Origin: an uncultured Pseudoteredinibacter sp. | Lineage (GTDB): Bacteria; Pseudomonadota; Gammaproteobacteria; Pseudomonadales; Cellvibrionaceae | Reading direction: 5' to 3' | Assembly: GCF_947500695.1 (NCBI RefSeq) | Contig: NZ_CANMSS010000002.1 | Location: forward strand, 620,001-684,000 | DNA length: 64,000 nucleotides | In this document: positions 33,958-42,069 of the stretch, piece by piece | How the letters are laid out: each line of letters begins with the position of its first letter | How positions within the stretch are numbered: the first letter of the stretch is position 1 | The notes under the pieces: generated by a model | What the model was told of the DNA's origin: nothing | The model's input: only the letters and a program-made list of their open reading frames with translations | Database searches by the model: none | Program-made: the position numbers and the translations under genes

Positions 33958-34667
33958 TGTAGATACTCCTGCGCCTGCTCAAATATAAAGCCTGCAAACA
34001 TGCCGCTTAAAATGGCCAGCAGAAGCCCCGCCTGCCAGTCCATTACCGCGCCCAAAACAGCCACCGTGCTGGCAGTGGCGCAGCAGCAAGCAATGGCAAG
34101 GGAGCGGATCATAGGCACCAGCATGGCCGTGAAAGTTGCTACGACGGCGAACTCTAGGCCCAGCTCGGTAAGGTTTGGAATGGCACTGCCCGCTAAAATA
34201 CCCAGTAAAGTTGCTAGGTTCCAGGCGATATAAAAGCTTAAACCAGCACCTAGCGCATACCATTTATTGAGTGGCTTACCGTCATTGCTGGGGGTGTGGA
34301 CAAACAATTCATCGGTTAATAAAAAACCCAAGCCATAGCGCCAGCGGGCAGGCAGGGGGCTGATTTTATCGCGCAGGGCCATGCTATAAAGTAGGTGGCG
34401 GCTAGTAATCAGGGCGGTGGTTAACATAATCGCCACGAAGCCGGCCTGAGCTTGCAGTAAGCCCAGTGCCACCAGTTGTGAAGTGCCTGCAAAGACAAAC
34501 AGCGATAGCGATTGGGCTTCAAGCGGGCTTAAGCCAACCTCCAAAGCATAGGCACCCACTAAAAACCCCCAAGGAGCTACCGCAATACTGAGTGGGGTCA
34601 TGGCGATGGTGCCTAGCCAAAGCTCTTTGCTTGGCGGCTTGCTGTTGGGGTCGACTGTGTGGGACAT
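33954..34667 (-). CDS. azlC: AzlC-family branched-chain amino acid exporter subunit
   Basis: The 237-residue protein has the AzlC/YgaZ features: APWGFLVGAYALEVGLSPLEAQSLSLFVFAGTSQLVALGLL, TSRHLLYSMAL, and FLLTDELFV, with about six to seven membrane spans. With AzlD it exports branched-chain amino acids (as YgaZH exports valine in E. coli). The two genes overlap, giving a fixed subunit ratio. An araC gene lies 61 bases upstream on the same strand and is the likely regulator. Confidence 0.92.
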   Translation of the reverse strand: MSHTVDPNSKPPSKELWLGTIAMTPLSIAVAPWGFLVGAYALEVGLSPLEAQSLSLFVFAGTSQLVALGLLQAQAGFVAIMLTTALITSRHLLYSMALRDKISPLPARWRYGLGFLLTDELFVHTPSNDGKPLNKWYALGAGLSFYIAWNLATLLGILAGSAIPNLTELGLEFAVVATFTAMLVPMIRSLAIACCCATASTVAVLGAVMDWQAGLLLAILSGMFAGFIFEQAQEYLQ

Positions 34668-34728
34668 AAAACTACTCGCTGAGAGGCGGGGCTTAAAATG
34701 TTAGGCCTGATCAATAATTCAAAACAGC

Positions 34729-35616
34729 TTAATGAGAGCGCATTGTGCTGTTTTGTATATGGTTGCGTATTTGTTTGGCAAAGCGACCTGGTGTCACTCC
34801 CATGGCGGCTTTAAAGTGCCGATGAAAGTGGCTCTGATCATGAAAGCCTGCACTATGAGCCGCATTAGATAGACTGTGGCCGTGGTGGATCAATTGCTTG
34901 GCTTTACGCAGGCGTGCTTGAATCTGGTAAGCGTGTGGCGAGAGCTCAAAGTGCTTTTGAAACTGGCGGATAAAGTGATATTGGCTAATCCCGGCCAGCT
35001 TGGCCAACTCCTCTAAACTGATATCCGACTCGGGTATGTCATCAAGTAGCTGCTTGGCCCTTAATAATTGCGGTTTGGCATCGCAACTGATAAGCGCTGT
35101 GCCCCTCGCCATGCTGTGGCGTTGCACCAACTGTTGCAGGCAGCTGAGTAGCAGGCTTTCGCGCAGTAGACGATTATCGGAGTGCTCTAGAACACTGAAG
35201 CAGTGCCTTAACATGTCGGCCATCTGTGGGTCTTCCACTACGGCATTGGGGAAATAGGGCGCGCCGTCAGGGCAGATGCCTGTATCGCAATCTCCATTCT
35301 CATCGCCATTAAAAAACTGCTCGGGCGTTGGGTAGATAGCTCGATAAGACCAGCCGCCTTGGCTAGCAGCACAGCCAGTGTGAACCTGGTCGGCATTCAC
35401 CAAAATAATGCTGTATTGGGGGGCAATATGATTATCGCCAGTGCGATAAAATTGCTGGGCGCCGGCTTCAATGACCCCGACTGTATAGCCTTCGTGGGTG
35501 TGCTTACTAAAGTTTTGCTGTTGATAGCTGGCTTTCAATAGCGCTAGCCCGCCTAGCTCCTGGGCGTGGTGATAGGTGGCCTGTTCAAGGGCTTTGTCTT
35601 TAGTTGCACGGCTCAT
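34729..35616 (-). CDS. AraC family transcriptional regulator
   Basis: The 295-residue protein has an N-terminal cupin-like sensing domain (SKHTHEGYTVGVIEAGAQQFYR) and two C-terminal HTH motifs (ISLEELAKLAGISQYHFIRQFQKHFELSPHAYQIQARLRKAKQL and the SLSNAAHSAGFHDQSHFHRHFKAAMGVTPGRF segment). This subgroup often sits next to azlCD-like or LysE exporters and activates them. Its position 61 bases upstream of azlC on the same strand supports that role. Confidence 0.88.
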   Translation of the reverse strand: MSRATKDKALEQATYHHAQELGGLALLKASYQQQNFSKHTHEGYTVGVIEAGAQQFYRTGDNHIAPQYSIILVNADQVHTGCAASQGGWSYRAIYPTPEQFFNGDENGDCDTGICPDGAPYFPNAVVEDPQMADMLRHCFSVLEHSDNRLLRESLLLSCLQQLVQRHSMARGTALISCDAKPQLLRAKQLLDDIPESDISLEELAKLAGISQYHFIRQFQKHFELSPHAYQIQARLRKAKQLIHHGHSLSNAAHSAGFHDQSHFHRHFKAAMGVTPGRFAKQIRNHIQNSTMRSH

Positions 35617-35694
35617 TTGGCCAGTCTAACACAGCGGATTCGACGGATTTTGTACATTATTGCGCTATCCTTATGATTCCTAAGGCCTTCTTAG

Positions 35695-35723
35695 TTTCAA
35701 CTTAGGGGCCAAGGCGCTATAAT
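35695..35723 (+). promoter_or_regulatory. Candidate promoter of the cytochrome c5 gene
   Basis: A perfect -10 TATAAT (35718-35723) lies 17 bases after a weak -35 TTTCAA (35695-35700). The implied leader is about 150 bases long. It contains an exact 8-bp inverted repeat (GATTGTGC at 35806-35813 and GCACAATC at 35832-35839) that could be a protein site or an RNA hairpin. Confidence 0.45.
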
Positions 35724-35881
35724 GCCGACGCTTTGTAGGCTGTCAGTGGATAGCCATATAGATTTGGCCGAGAAGGTCGAACAGCTGCAATAGCCGTAGC
35801 CAATGGATTGTGCCCGCCTGATAGCAAATGTGCACAATCAAGCTGCCCGGTAAACCCGGAGCAACCAAAGAGGACAAAACC

Positions 35882-36304
35882 GTGAGTCACGCGAAAAAAG
35901 TAATTAGCCTGTTTTCCATGGCGGCCGCTGCCGCTGTAGTTTCTGCTGCGGTCTTCGCTGCAGATGATTCTGTTAAAGCGCGTATTGCGCCAATCGGCGA
36001 TGTTTGTATGTCCGGTGAAGCATGTGCCGCCGCTCCTGCTGCCCCGGTAGCTGCAGGTCCTCGTTCTGGCGCTGATGTATACAACGCAAGCTGCATGGCC
36101 TGTCATACCACTGGCGCATCAGGTGCTCCTAAGTTGGGTGATGCTGCAGCTTGGGCGCCGCGTATTTCTAAAGGTATGGATGTGCTATACGGTAGCGCAA
36201 TCAACGGCCTAAACGGCATCATGCCGCCAAAGGGTATGTGTATGGATTGCTCTGACGACGAGCTAAAAGCTGCCGTTGACCATATGCTAGAAAATAGTAA
36301 GTAA
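35882..36304 (+). CDS. Cytochrome c5-family periplasmic c-type cytochrome
   Basis: The start is GTG 35882 with AGAGGA at 7-base spacing; an in-frame ATG at 35828 would give an unlikely 18-residue extension ahead of the signal peptide. The 140-residue precursor has a signal sequence (about 1-26, ending VFA), an Ala/Pro linker, the heme motif CMACH (71-75), the axial-Met region IMPPKG and the c5-specific CMDC. It carries electrons in the periplasm, typically towards cytochrome oxidase. Confidence 0.9.
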   Translation: MSHAKKVISLFSMAAAAAVVSAAVFAADDSVKARIAPIGDVCMSGEACAAAPAAPVAAGPRSGADVYNASCMACHTTGASGAPKLGDAAAWAPRISKGMDVLYGSAINGLNGIMPPKGMCMDCSDDELKAAVDHMLENSK

Positions 36305-36374
36305 CTACTATTTTCTCCCCTTGTTTGACTAAAGGGGGTAAGGGAGTTTTAAAAAGTTCCCTTATATAAAAGCC

Positions 36375-36403
36375 AAAAAAGCCGCTCCAGTGCGGCTTTT
36401 TTT
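36375..36403 (+). terminator. Rho-independent terminator after cytochrome c5
   Basis: The stem AAAAAAGCCGC/GCGGCTTTTTT with loop TCCAGT is followed by a T-run, about 70 bases after the stop. Confidence 0.85.
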
Positions 36404-36776
36404 ATGTTTAACAAGTGCTTAGCTTCAAAAGCTATTTTTCACTTTAAGTGTAAAGATTAGGCGCCATGTAAACTGATTCTTTCTTATTCTTAATACTAAA
36501 GTTCTTAGGCCAAAACGGTTGTTAAATCGCCGCCATTTGTCGCGGAAAATCATGCAAAGCCATTAAGAAATGCGTATGCTTATTCTCAGACCTTGGGCTC
36601 CACAGAGGTGACAAAGAGAAGAACAAAACCAAACAGCGCACGGTGACTCAAGGCCGAGCAGGGTATGTCCCAAGCCAACAGTTGCGCTATCGTTTAGATT
36701 CTAGGTTGTTTGCTTTTGTAACTCTTACACCGTGGGGCTCAGGGCCACCAAATTCCATTGGCTTTACTGCCAAAAT

Positions 36777-36807
36777 AAAAAAGGCCTTAATTAATAAGGC
36801 CTTTTTT
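36777..36807. terminator. Bidirectional terminator downstream of the 36833-39867 operon
   Basis: AAAAAGGCCTTA-ATTAA-TAAGGCCTTTTTT is a perfect stem with A/T runs on both sides. It would terminate the minus-strand operon ending at 36833. Confidence 0.85.
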
Positions 36808-36832
36808 ATTGCGGGTCTATTTTTTATCAAAT

Positions 36833-37162
36833 TTACTGGGCAGCTTTTACCGTTAGTACATCACCTGTGGCTGAAATACTAACAATAATACTGTTATTGT
36901 TTGCTGGGTTATTGACTTTGACTTGATGCTTGCCGGAATCACTTGGTAAAACAGTGATGTTCTCGCTGCTAATTTTACGCCAGCTCGCATCGAGCTTCCC
37001 GACACTGTAACCCAAATCTTTTAAGCTCAACTTTTTGGTCATGCTTAGTGCAATGGCTTGCGCTTGGCCGGCATTGATAAAACCGTGATCGGCATGTGCC
37101 GCTAACCATTGGCTGTTAAAACTTAAGATAGTTAATAACATGGCTGTCATTATTTTTTTCAT
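36833..37162 (-). CDS. Small secreted protein, possibly DUF6488
   Basis: The 109-residue protein has a signal peptide (about 1-24, ending AHA) followed by DHGFINAGQAQAIALSMTKKLSLKDLGYSVGKLDASWRKI and a beta-rich tail. It resembles what I remember of the DUF6488 family, but this is from memory. It is the last gene of a minus-strand group with a membrane-anchor protein, HupE/UreJ, an M56 peptidase and BlaI. A periplasmic metal-binding or sensing role is conceivable because of the AHADHG start, but unproven. Confidence 0.65.
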   Translation of the reverse strand: MKKIMTAMLLTILSFNSQWLAAHADHGFINAGQAQAIALSMTKKLSLKDLGYSVGKLDASWRKISSENITVLPSDSGKHQVKVNNPANNNSIIVSISATGDVLTVKAAQ

Positions 37163-37195
37163 TGTCGTTCCTTTTGTAGGTTTAGTGTGTTGGGC

Positions 37196-37717
37196 TTAAG
37201 GTTTGTTAGCGAGGCTGTATTGGCCTTTAAGTTGTAATAAAATTTCTATGTCATCAGGGCTGCTGTTTTTAAAATACCAGCCATGTGTTCCTGTAAATGG
37301 TGCGGTAAAGCTACCTTTCATCTCAGCTAAAGTGGCGATGGCATAGCTTTCAAAATATCCCGTGGTATCTCCTTCTGGTTCACCGTGCAAATCGAAGTAA
37401 AGCGCATCGCCTACACTCAGCCATTCGTACTCGACTTTTTGGAATTGATTCATAAATAGTTTGTATTCAATACCTTTACCTGCGGGCACTACGATTTCAA
37501 TGGTGTCTTCGCGAAGCTCACCATTACTTATGCTGTATTGCACTTCGTTTTCTTCTTCGGCTTCGGCGATAGCGGTTAGGCCAAGAGTCTTTCCTATGCC
37601 AGTTGGATCTGAGTTAAATTCAGCTGGCATGACGGTAGTAACGAAGACGATAGCGGCCAGAACCAATGCAATAAGAGTTGCTTTGATGAGTGCTGGCCCG
37701 GATAAATTTTGTTCCAT
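37196..37717 (-). CDS. Membrane-anchored periplasmic protein of unknown function
   Basis: The 173-residue protein has one N-terminal membrane anchor (about 8-28, ALIKATLIALVLAAIVFVTTVMPAEF), then the signature DPTGIGKTLGLT and a beta-sandwich-like periplasmic domain (about 55-170, with GTHGWYFKNSSPDDIEILLQLKG). Proteins with this layout are often just called 'transmembrane anchor protein'. The domain is cupredoxin-like in feel, but there is no clear Cys/His/Met copper site. It lies 14 bases downstream of hupE in the same operon. Confidence 0.72.
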   Translation of the reverse strand: MEQNLSGPALIKATLIALVLAAIVFVTTVMPAEFNSDPTGIGKTLGLTAIAEAEEENEVQYSISNGELREDTIEIVVPAGKGIEYKLFMNQFQKVEYEWLSVGDALYFDLHGEPEGDTTGYFESYAIATLAEMKGSFTAPFTGTHGWYFKNSSPDDIEILLQLKGQYSLANKP

Positions 37718-37731
37718 GGTAAATTCCTACT

Positions 37732-38460
37732 TTAAGATTGAAAGTACAAGCTGAGTTGCAAGGCCATTAGTAAAAAGCCGGAACTCATCAATAGGGTATT
37801 ACTTACGGTTGCGAAGCGCATAAAGCTGCTATGGCGACGCCAAGCACTAATCGCAATTAGAATCATCGCTAATGCGGCAAACTGACCTAGCTCTACACCC
37901 ACATTAAAAGCGATTAAATTGCTGAGTAGCCCATCTTGGGGTAATTGAAACTCCTGCAACTTGGTGGCCAGGCCAAAGCCATGAAATAAGCCAAAGATAA
38001 ATACTACCAGTTTGCTATTGGGGCTTTTGCCTAAAAGTTTTCGAAAGCCGCCGAGGTTATCAAAGCCTTTATAGACGATGGATAAGGCGATGACAGCATC
38101 GATAAGATAGGCATTGAGCTGCACTTCCATTAGCACACCTAACAGTAGCGTCGTGCTATGCCCTAAGGTAAATAAGCTGACGTAGATTAAAATATCTCGG
38201 GTGCGGAATAAAAAGAAAATGACTCCACATAAAAACAGCAAATGATCATAACCAGTGATCATATGCTTGGCGCCTATATACATAAAGGGTATGAAGTTAG
38301 CACCAGTGTTGCTTTGTAGAAACAAACGGGTTTGCTCGTCCACTCCGTGAGCGATGGCGAAGCTGCTGAACAATATTGTCAAAGCTAAAAGTAATACTCT
38401 GCCAAAAAGCCGATCGTTAATCGGTTTTTTTCTTATTGTGAGTTGTTGTTTGTCTGTCAC
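37732..38460 (-). CDS. HupE/UreJ family membrane protein
   Basis: The 242-residue protein has a signal-like N-terminus ending AHG, then six to seven hydrophobic spans. The family signatures are IGAKHMITGYDHLLFLCGVIFFL, the FTLGHSTTLLLG segment and IFGLFHGFGLA. HupE/UreJ proteins are associated with nickel or cobalt uptake for hydrogenase and urease, but neither enzyme is present here, so another metal is possible. It is 27 bases downstream of the M56 peptidase gene. Confidence 0.85.
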   Translation of the reverse strand: MTDKQQLTIRKKPINDRLFGRVLLLALTILFSSFAIAHGVDEQTRLFLQSNTGANFIPFMYIGAKHMITGYDHLLFLCGVIFFLFRTRDILIYVSLFTLGHSTTLLLGVLMEVQLNAYLIDAVIALSIVYKGFDNLGGFRKLLGKSPNSKLVVFIFGLFHGFGLATKLQEFQLPQDGLLSNLIAFNVGVELGQFAALAMILIAISAWRRHSSFMRFATVSNTLLMSSGFLLMALQLSLYFQS

Positions 38461-38487
38461 ATTTTTACCTGTTTGGCTTGGGTGAAT

Positions 38488-39474
38488 TTATAAAACGAAA
38501 AGCAGGGCGCTTTCGCTTAGATGATGCACGCTATCGATAGAGAATATCATCATGATAGTGATAGCCAGCATTGGCAATAATAGAGCACCAAGCCAGCGAG
38601 ATGTTTTTCTTTCCGAGCTTAGGGCTTCTACTCTTGCTTTGATAAAACTATCACTAAAAGCACAAGTTGCCATTGCTTGAGCCTTAGCTTGATTTTGTAA
38701 TTGCTGTAAACGAGCGACTTTGATTAAAGTGCTGGCAATATCGAAGCGATTACAGCCGGCAGATTGGCTGGCTAAATCAGCTCGCTCTTCCATGGCGAGT
38801 AAATAAAGCTTGAGTAGATTTTGGCGAAAGGGGTAGAAGCAAAGTTCAATAAGCGCCTTAAAAACAAACAGCTTTGCTGGATCTCGAAACTGACAGTGTG
38901 CTTGCTCGTGGCTTGTTACAATGTGAAGCTCTTCCTTTGAAAGCAATTGCTCTAGCTTGGGGCTTATATAATAACTGTCTTTAGCCAATCCAAAACTAAA
39001 AGCGAGAGGCTGGGGCGAGGCCGTATGAGTCGTTCCCAATTGAGCGCTATGCTCATTCCTCTTACTGTATTCATCCTTCTTACACAACAATGCAAATAGT
39101 TTTTGAGCTTTTTGCCAGCGTCGTAATCTGATAACAATAAAAGCAATCAATAAAACCCCAAATAGGAAACCGCTAATACTGTGCCCGCTAAGTTGCTCTG
39201 GGACATGATGCCAGTGAAGATAGCGGTTGGATAGCTGGGGATTATTGGTCAAGCCCCAAACCGCAGCAGTGCTAAGAGCGGCAATGAGTAATGGTGTGCT
39301 AGCAAGCAGTCCTAGGAATCTTAAGCGCAATTGAGCCTGGCATTGATTAAAGGCTCTTTTCAGAAGCTCTAAGGAAAGAAGGCTGGCGAGAACATTAAAT
39401 ATGATAAGACTTGCTAGCAAGGCTAGCAAAAACACACCGCTAAAGTGAGACAAGCTTAATAGTGTGTTCAACAT
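38488..39474 (-). CDS. M56 (BlaR1-like) membrane metallopeptidase
   Basis: The 328-residue protein has two N-terminal membrane spans, a further span around residues 100-115, the zinc motif HEQAH (189-193) and a C-terminal span (about 300-318). It lacks the penicillin-binding sensor domain of BlaR1/MecR1, so the stimulus must be something else. It lies 6 bases downstream of the blaI-like gene. By analogy with BlaR1 it would cleave the repressor when activated. Confidence 0.85.
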   Translation of the reverse strand: MLNTLLSLSHFSGVFLLALLASLIIFNVLASLLSLELLKRAFNQCQAQLRLRFLGLLASTPLLIAALSTAAVWGLTNNPQLSNRYLHWHHVPEQLSGHSISGFLFGVLLIAFIVIRLRRWQKAQKLFALLCKKDEYSKRNEHSAQLGTTHTASPQPLAFSFGLAKDSYYISPKLEQLLSKEELHIVTSHEQAHCQFRDPAKLFVFKALIELCFYPFRQNLLKLYLLAMEERADLASQSAGCNRFDIASTLIKVARLQQLQNQAKAQAMATCAFSDSFIKARVEALSSERKTSRWLGALLLPMLAITIMMIFSIDSVHHLSESALLFVL

Positions 39475-39480
39475 ATTATC

Positions 39481-39867
39481 TTAACGCCTTTCCAAAGCTT
39501 GGCGGCGTTCTTGAATCATGGTTTCAAGTTCATCCAGCTGTTTTGCATCTAATTCTTCAGACATGGAGGCAAAGGCCGCAATAAGACCGCTTTGCTGATG
39601 CTCGGCAAATTCCTCGGTGGCCTGATTGATAATTTTAGCGATCAACTGACGACGTTCGACACGCGGCGAGTAATACCAAGCGTGCCCTTCTTTAGCACGG
39701 CTTAGCAGCTCTTTTTTGTACAATCGATCCAAGGTGCTCTGAATGGTATTGAGTGAACCGCCCCGGCTTTTGCTCAGAATGGCATAAACCTCTTTGGCTG
39801 AGGCGGGCGCCTGTTGCCAAAGTGTATGTAAAACTTGTTTTTCTAAATCGCCTAGCTGCATCTTCAA
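39481..39867 (-). CDS. BlaI/MecI/CopY family repressor
   Basis: The 128-residue protein has the BlaI winged HTH (LGDLEKQVLHTLWQQAPASAKEVYAILSKSRGGSLNTIQSTLDRLYKKELLSRAKEGHAWYYSPRV) and a short C-terminal dimerisation helix region. It should repress the peptidase-HupE-anchor operon that follows. A dyad TCACT-N7-AGTGA (39935-39951) upstream could be its operator. It does not match the TACA/TGTA core of known BlaI/CopY boxes. Confidence 0.88.
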   Translation of the reverse strand: MKMQLGDLEKQVLHTLWQQAPASAKEVYAILSKSRGGSLNTIQSTLDRLYKKELLSRAKEGHAWYYSPRVERRQLIAKIINQATEEFAEHQQSGLIAAFASMSEELDAKQLDELETMIQERRQALERR

Positions 39868-39906
39868 TTGCTATAACTTGAATGGTGAGGCGATTCTGGC
39901 AGATTG

Positions 39907-39929
39907 AAAACCGATAGGCAATCGGTTTT
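39907..39929. terminator. Hairpin between rep and the blaI operon
   Basis: AAAACCGAT-AGGCA-ATCGGTTTT has a perfect 9-bp stem, with T-rich sequence on both strands. It lies 40 bases after the rep stop and 40 bases upstream of blaI, so it probably terminates rep. A dyad TCACT-N7-AGTGA (39935-39951) lies beside it. Confidence 0.65.
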
Positions 39930-39969
39930 TAATTTCACTAAGATAAAGTGACTGGATTAGGTGATGAAA

Positions 39970-42003
39970 TTATAGGTCGGCAAGCAGGCTATCGAGGGTC
40001 ATGCGGCCTTTTTGTTCGTTGCGAACCGGGCAATGATCGCCAAAGCCTTCGGTTTCAATCTCTTCTTCAGGAAGCTCTTCAAGAAAGCGTGAGTTACTGG
40101 TATCGATGATTTCGCCATACTGCTTGCGCTTGGCAGCCATGGTAATGCTGAGGGTTTTTTGGGCGCGGGTAATGCCCACATAGCAAAGCCGGCGCTCTTC
40201 CTCGACATTGTCTTCTTCAATACTGGTGCGGTGGGGCAGGATGTCCTCTTCAAAGCCCAGCATAAAGACATGGGGGAACTCTAGGCCCTTAGAGGCGTGC
40301 AGGGTCATCATCTGCACCTGGTCCATTTCTTCCTCTTCCTCGTTGCGCTCTAGCATATCGCGCAAAATCAATTTATTGAGCGCGGCCTCTAGGCCGATGT
40401 CCTGCTCATTGAGATCGTCTTCGGTTTGCTGGCGTTCCAGCAAATTACGTATGGAATCGATTAGATACCAAACATTCTCCATGCGCTTTTCGGCAACCTT
40501 GGGGCTGCTGGCGTTTTGAACGAGCCAGCCTTCATAGTCGATATCATTGACCATTTCCCTGAGAGCGTTAATAGGGTTAGCGTTCTCACACTGCTCAGAG
40601 ATATGCAAAACCCATTCGCGAAAGCGTAGCAATCTCGCTAAGGTTTGCTTAGGGATTTCACGGGCTAGGCCCATTTCATCAACCGCGGCAAACAAGCTAA
40701 TATGTCGATCGCCAGCATAACGACCCAAAGCCTCTAGGGTGCTCGTGCCTATTTGTCGGCGAGGGGTGTTAACAATACGTAAGAAGGCATTGTCGTCATC
40801 CGGGTTCACGATCAATTTTAAGTAGGCCATGATGTCTTTAATCTCGGTGCGCGAGAAAAAAGAGGTGCCGCCTGACATGGCATAGGGTATTTGGTGTTGC
40901 TGCAGCTTGATTTCCATTAGGCGAGCCTGATGGTTGCCGCGATAAAGAATGGCAAAATCTTTGTATTGAATCTGTCGCTGCAGGCGCTGGGTAATAATTT
41001 CATTGGCCACCCGCTCGCACTCAAGGTCTTCATTACCACAGCGGATAATTCGAATGGGCTCGCCGTAGGATTTATCGCTCCACAAGGCCTTATCAAAATC
41101 ATGGGGGTTGTGAGCAATCAAATAGTTCGCCGTTTTTAGGATGCGCTGAGTAGAGCGATAGTTTTGCTCCAGCTTGATCAAGTGCAAATTAGGATAATCT
41201 TTTTGTAGCATGCTCATGTTTTCTGGGCGTGCGCCACGCCAAGCGTAGATCGACTGATCGTCATCACCTACTACCGTGAGCTTGCCGCGATCGCCGACCA
41301 ACTGCTTTACCAGTAGGTACTGACTGGAGTTGGTATCCTGATACTCATCCACCAATAAGTAGCGTATTTTCTTTTGCCAGCGTTGCAGTATGTCGGGCTC
41401 ATTATGAAACAGCTGCACTGGAATCAGAATGAGATCATCAAAATCCAGTGCGTTATAGGCTTTCAATGCTTGAGTGTAGCGTTCATAAACATAGGCGATA
41501 AATTCTTCGCCTTTGCTTTGGGCCTTGCTTTTGGCGTGGGCCGGGATAACTAAGTCATTCTTCCAGTTGGAAATCTGGTTTTGCACCATATCCAAATGGT
41601 CACTATCGATATCGCCTTCTTTGAGCATTAAGTCCTTTAGCAGGGTGCGGGAATCTTCAGCATCAAAAATAGAAAAGCCCGGCTTATAACCCAGGGTTTT
41701 GCACTCTTGGCGAATAATATTCAGGCCTAGGTTATGGAATGTCGATACGGTTAAGCCTCGCCCTGCTCCTTTGGGCAGCAAGCTACTCACCCGCTCTTTC
41801 ATCTCTCGGGCCGCCTTATTGGTAAAGGTCAGGGCCGCGATATTGCGGGCCGCTAGGCCACATTCCTCAACCAAATAGGCAATCTTGCGGGTAATTACAC
41901 TGGTTTTACCACTGCCGGCGCCAGCCAGTACCAAAGTGGGGCCGTCGATATAGAGCACCGCCTCTTTCTGGCGTGGGTTGAGGTGTTGGATAAGATGGGA
42001 CAC
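39970..42003 (-). CDS. rep: ATP-dependent DNA helicase Rep
   Basis: The 677-residue protein has the UvrD/Rep superfamily 1A motifs in order: LNPRQKEAV, GAGSGKTSVIT (Walker A), LTFTNKAAREMKERV, STFHNLGLNIIR, LLVDEYQDTNSSQY, VVGDDDQSIYAWRGA, LEQNYRST, and the C-terminal TLHASKGLEF and VGITRAQ. Length and the SIFDAEDSRTLLKDL segment match Rep rather than UvrD (about 720). It unwinds DNA 3' to 5' ahead of replication forks. Confidence 0.95.
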   Translation of the reverse strand: MSHLIQHLNPRQKEAVLYIDGPTLVLAGAGSGKTSVITRKIAYLVEECGLAARNIAALTFTNKAAREMKERVSSLLPKGAGRGLTVSTFHNLGLNIIRQECKTLGYKPGFSIFDAEDSRTLLKDLMLKEGDIDSDHLDMVQNQISNWKNDLVIPAHAKSKAQSKGEEFIAYVYERYTQALKAYNALDFDDLILIPVQLFHNEPDILQRWQKKIRYLLVDEYQDTNSSQYLLVKQLVGDRGKLTVVGDDDQSIYAWRGARPENMSMLQKDYPNLHLIKLEQNYRSTQRILKTANYLIAHNPHDFDKALWSDKSYGEPIRIIRCGNEDLECERVANEIITQRLQRQIQYKDFAILYRGNHQARLMEIKLQQHQIPYAMSGGTSFFSRTEIKDIMAYLKLIVNPDDDNAFLRIVNTPRRQIGTSTLEALGRYAGDRHISLFAAVDEMGLAREIPKQTLARLLRFREWVLHISEQCENANPINALREMVNDIDYEGWLVQNASSPKVAEKRMENVWYLIDSIRNLLERQQTEDDLNEQDIGLEAALNKLILRDMLERNEEEEEMDQVQMMTLHASKGLEFPHVFMLGFEEDILPHRTSIEEDNVEEERRLCYVGITRAQKTLSITMAAKRKQYGEIIDTSNSRFLEELPEEEIETEGFGDHCPVRNEQKGRMTLDSLLADL

Positions 42004-42069
42004 GAGTGAATCAAGCTGTTGTGTATGGCCGCCTATTGTAGCGATGAGACGAGCAATTGTCAGAGGAAT

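Larger units (their letters stand above)
36305..36832. other. Intergenic region with terminators only
   Basis: Apart from the two terminators listed separately, no gene is supported here. An 80-codon reading frame at 36643-36882 runs straight through the second terminator and into the end of the neighbouring gene, so I do not call it. Confidence 0.55.

Noticed and set aside
36643..36882. 80-codon reading frame after cytochrome c5
   Set aside because: It crosses a strong bidirectional terminator and overlaps the end of the DUF6488-like gene; no ribosome-binding site.
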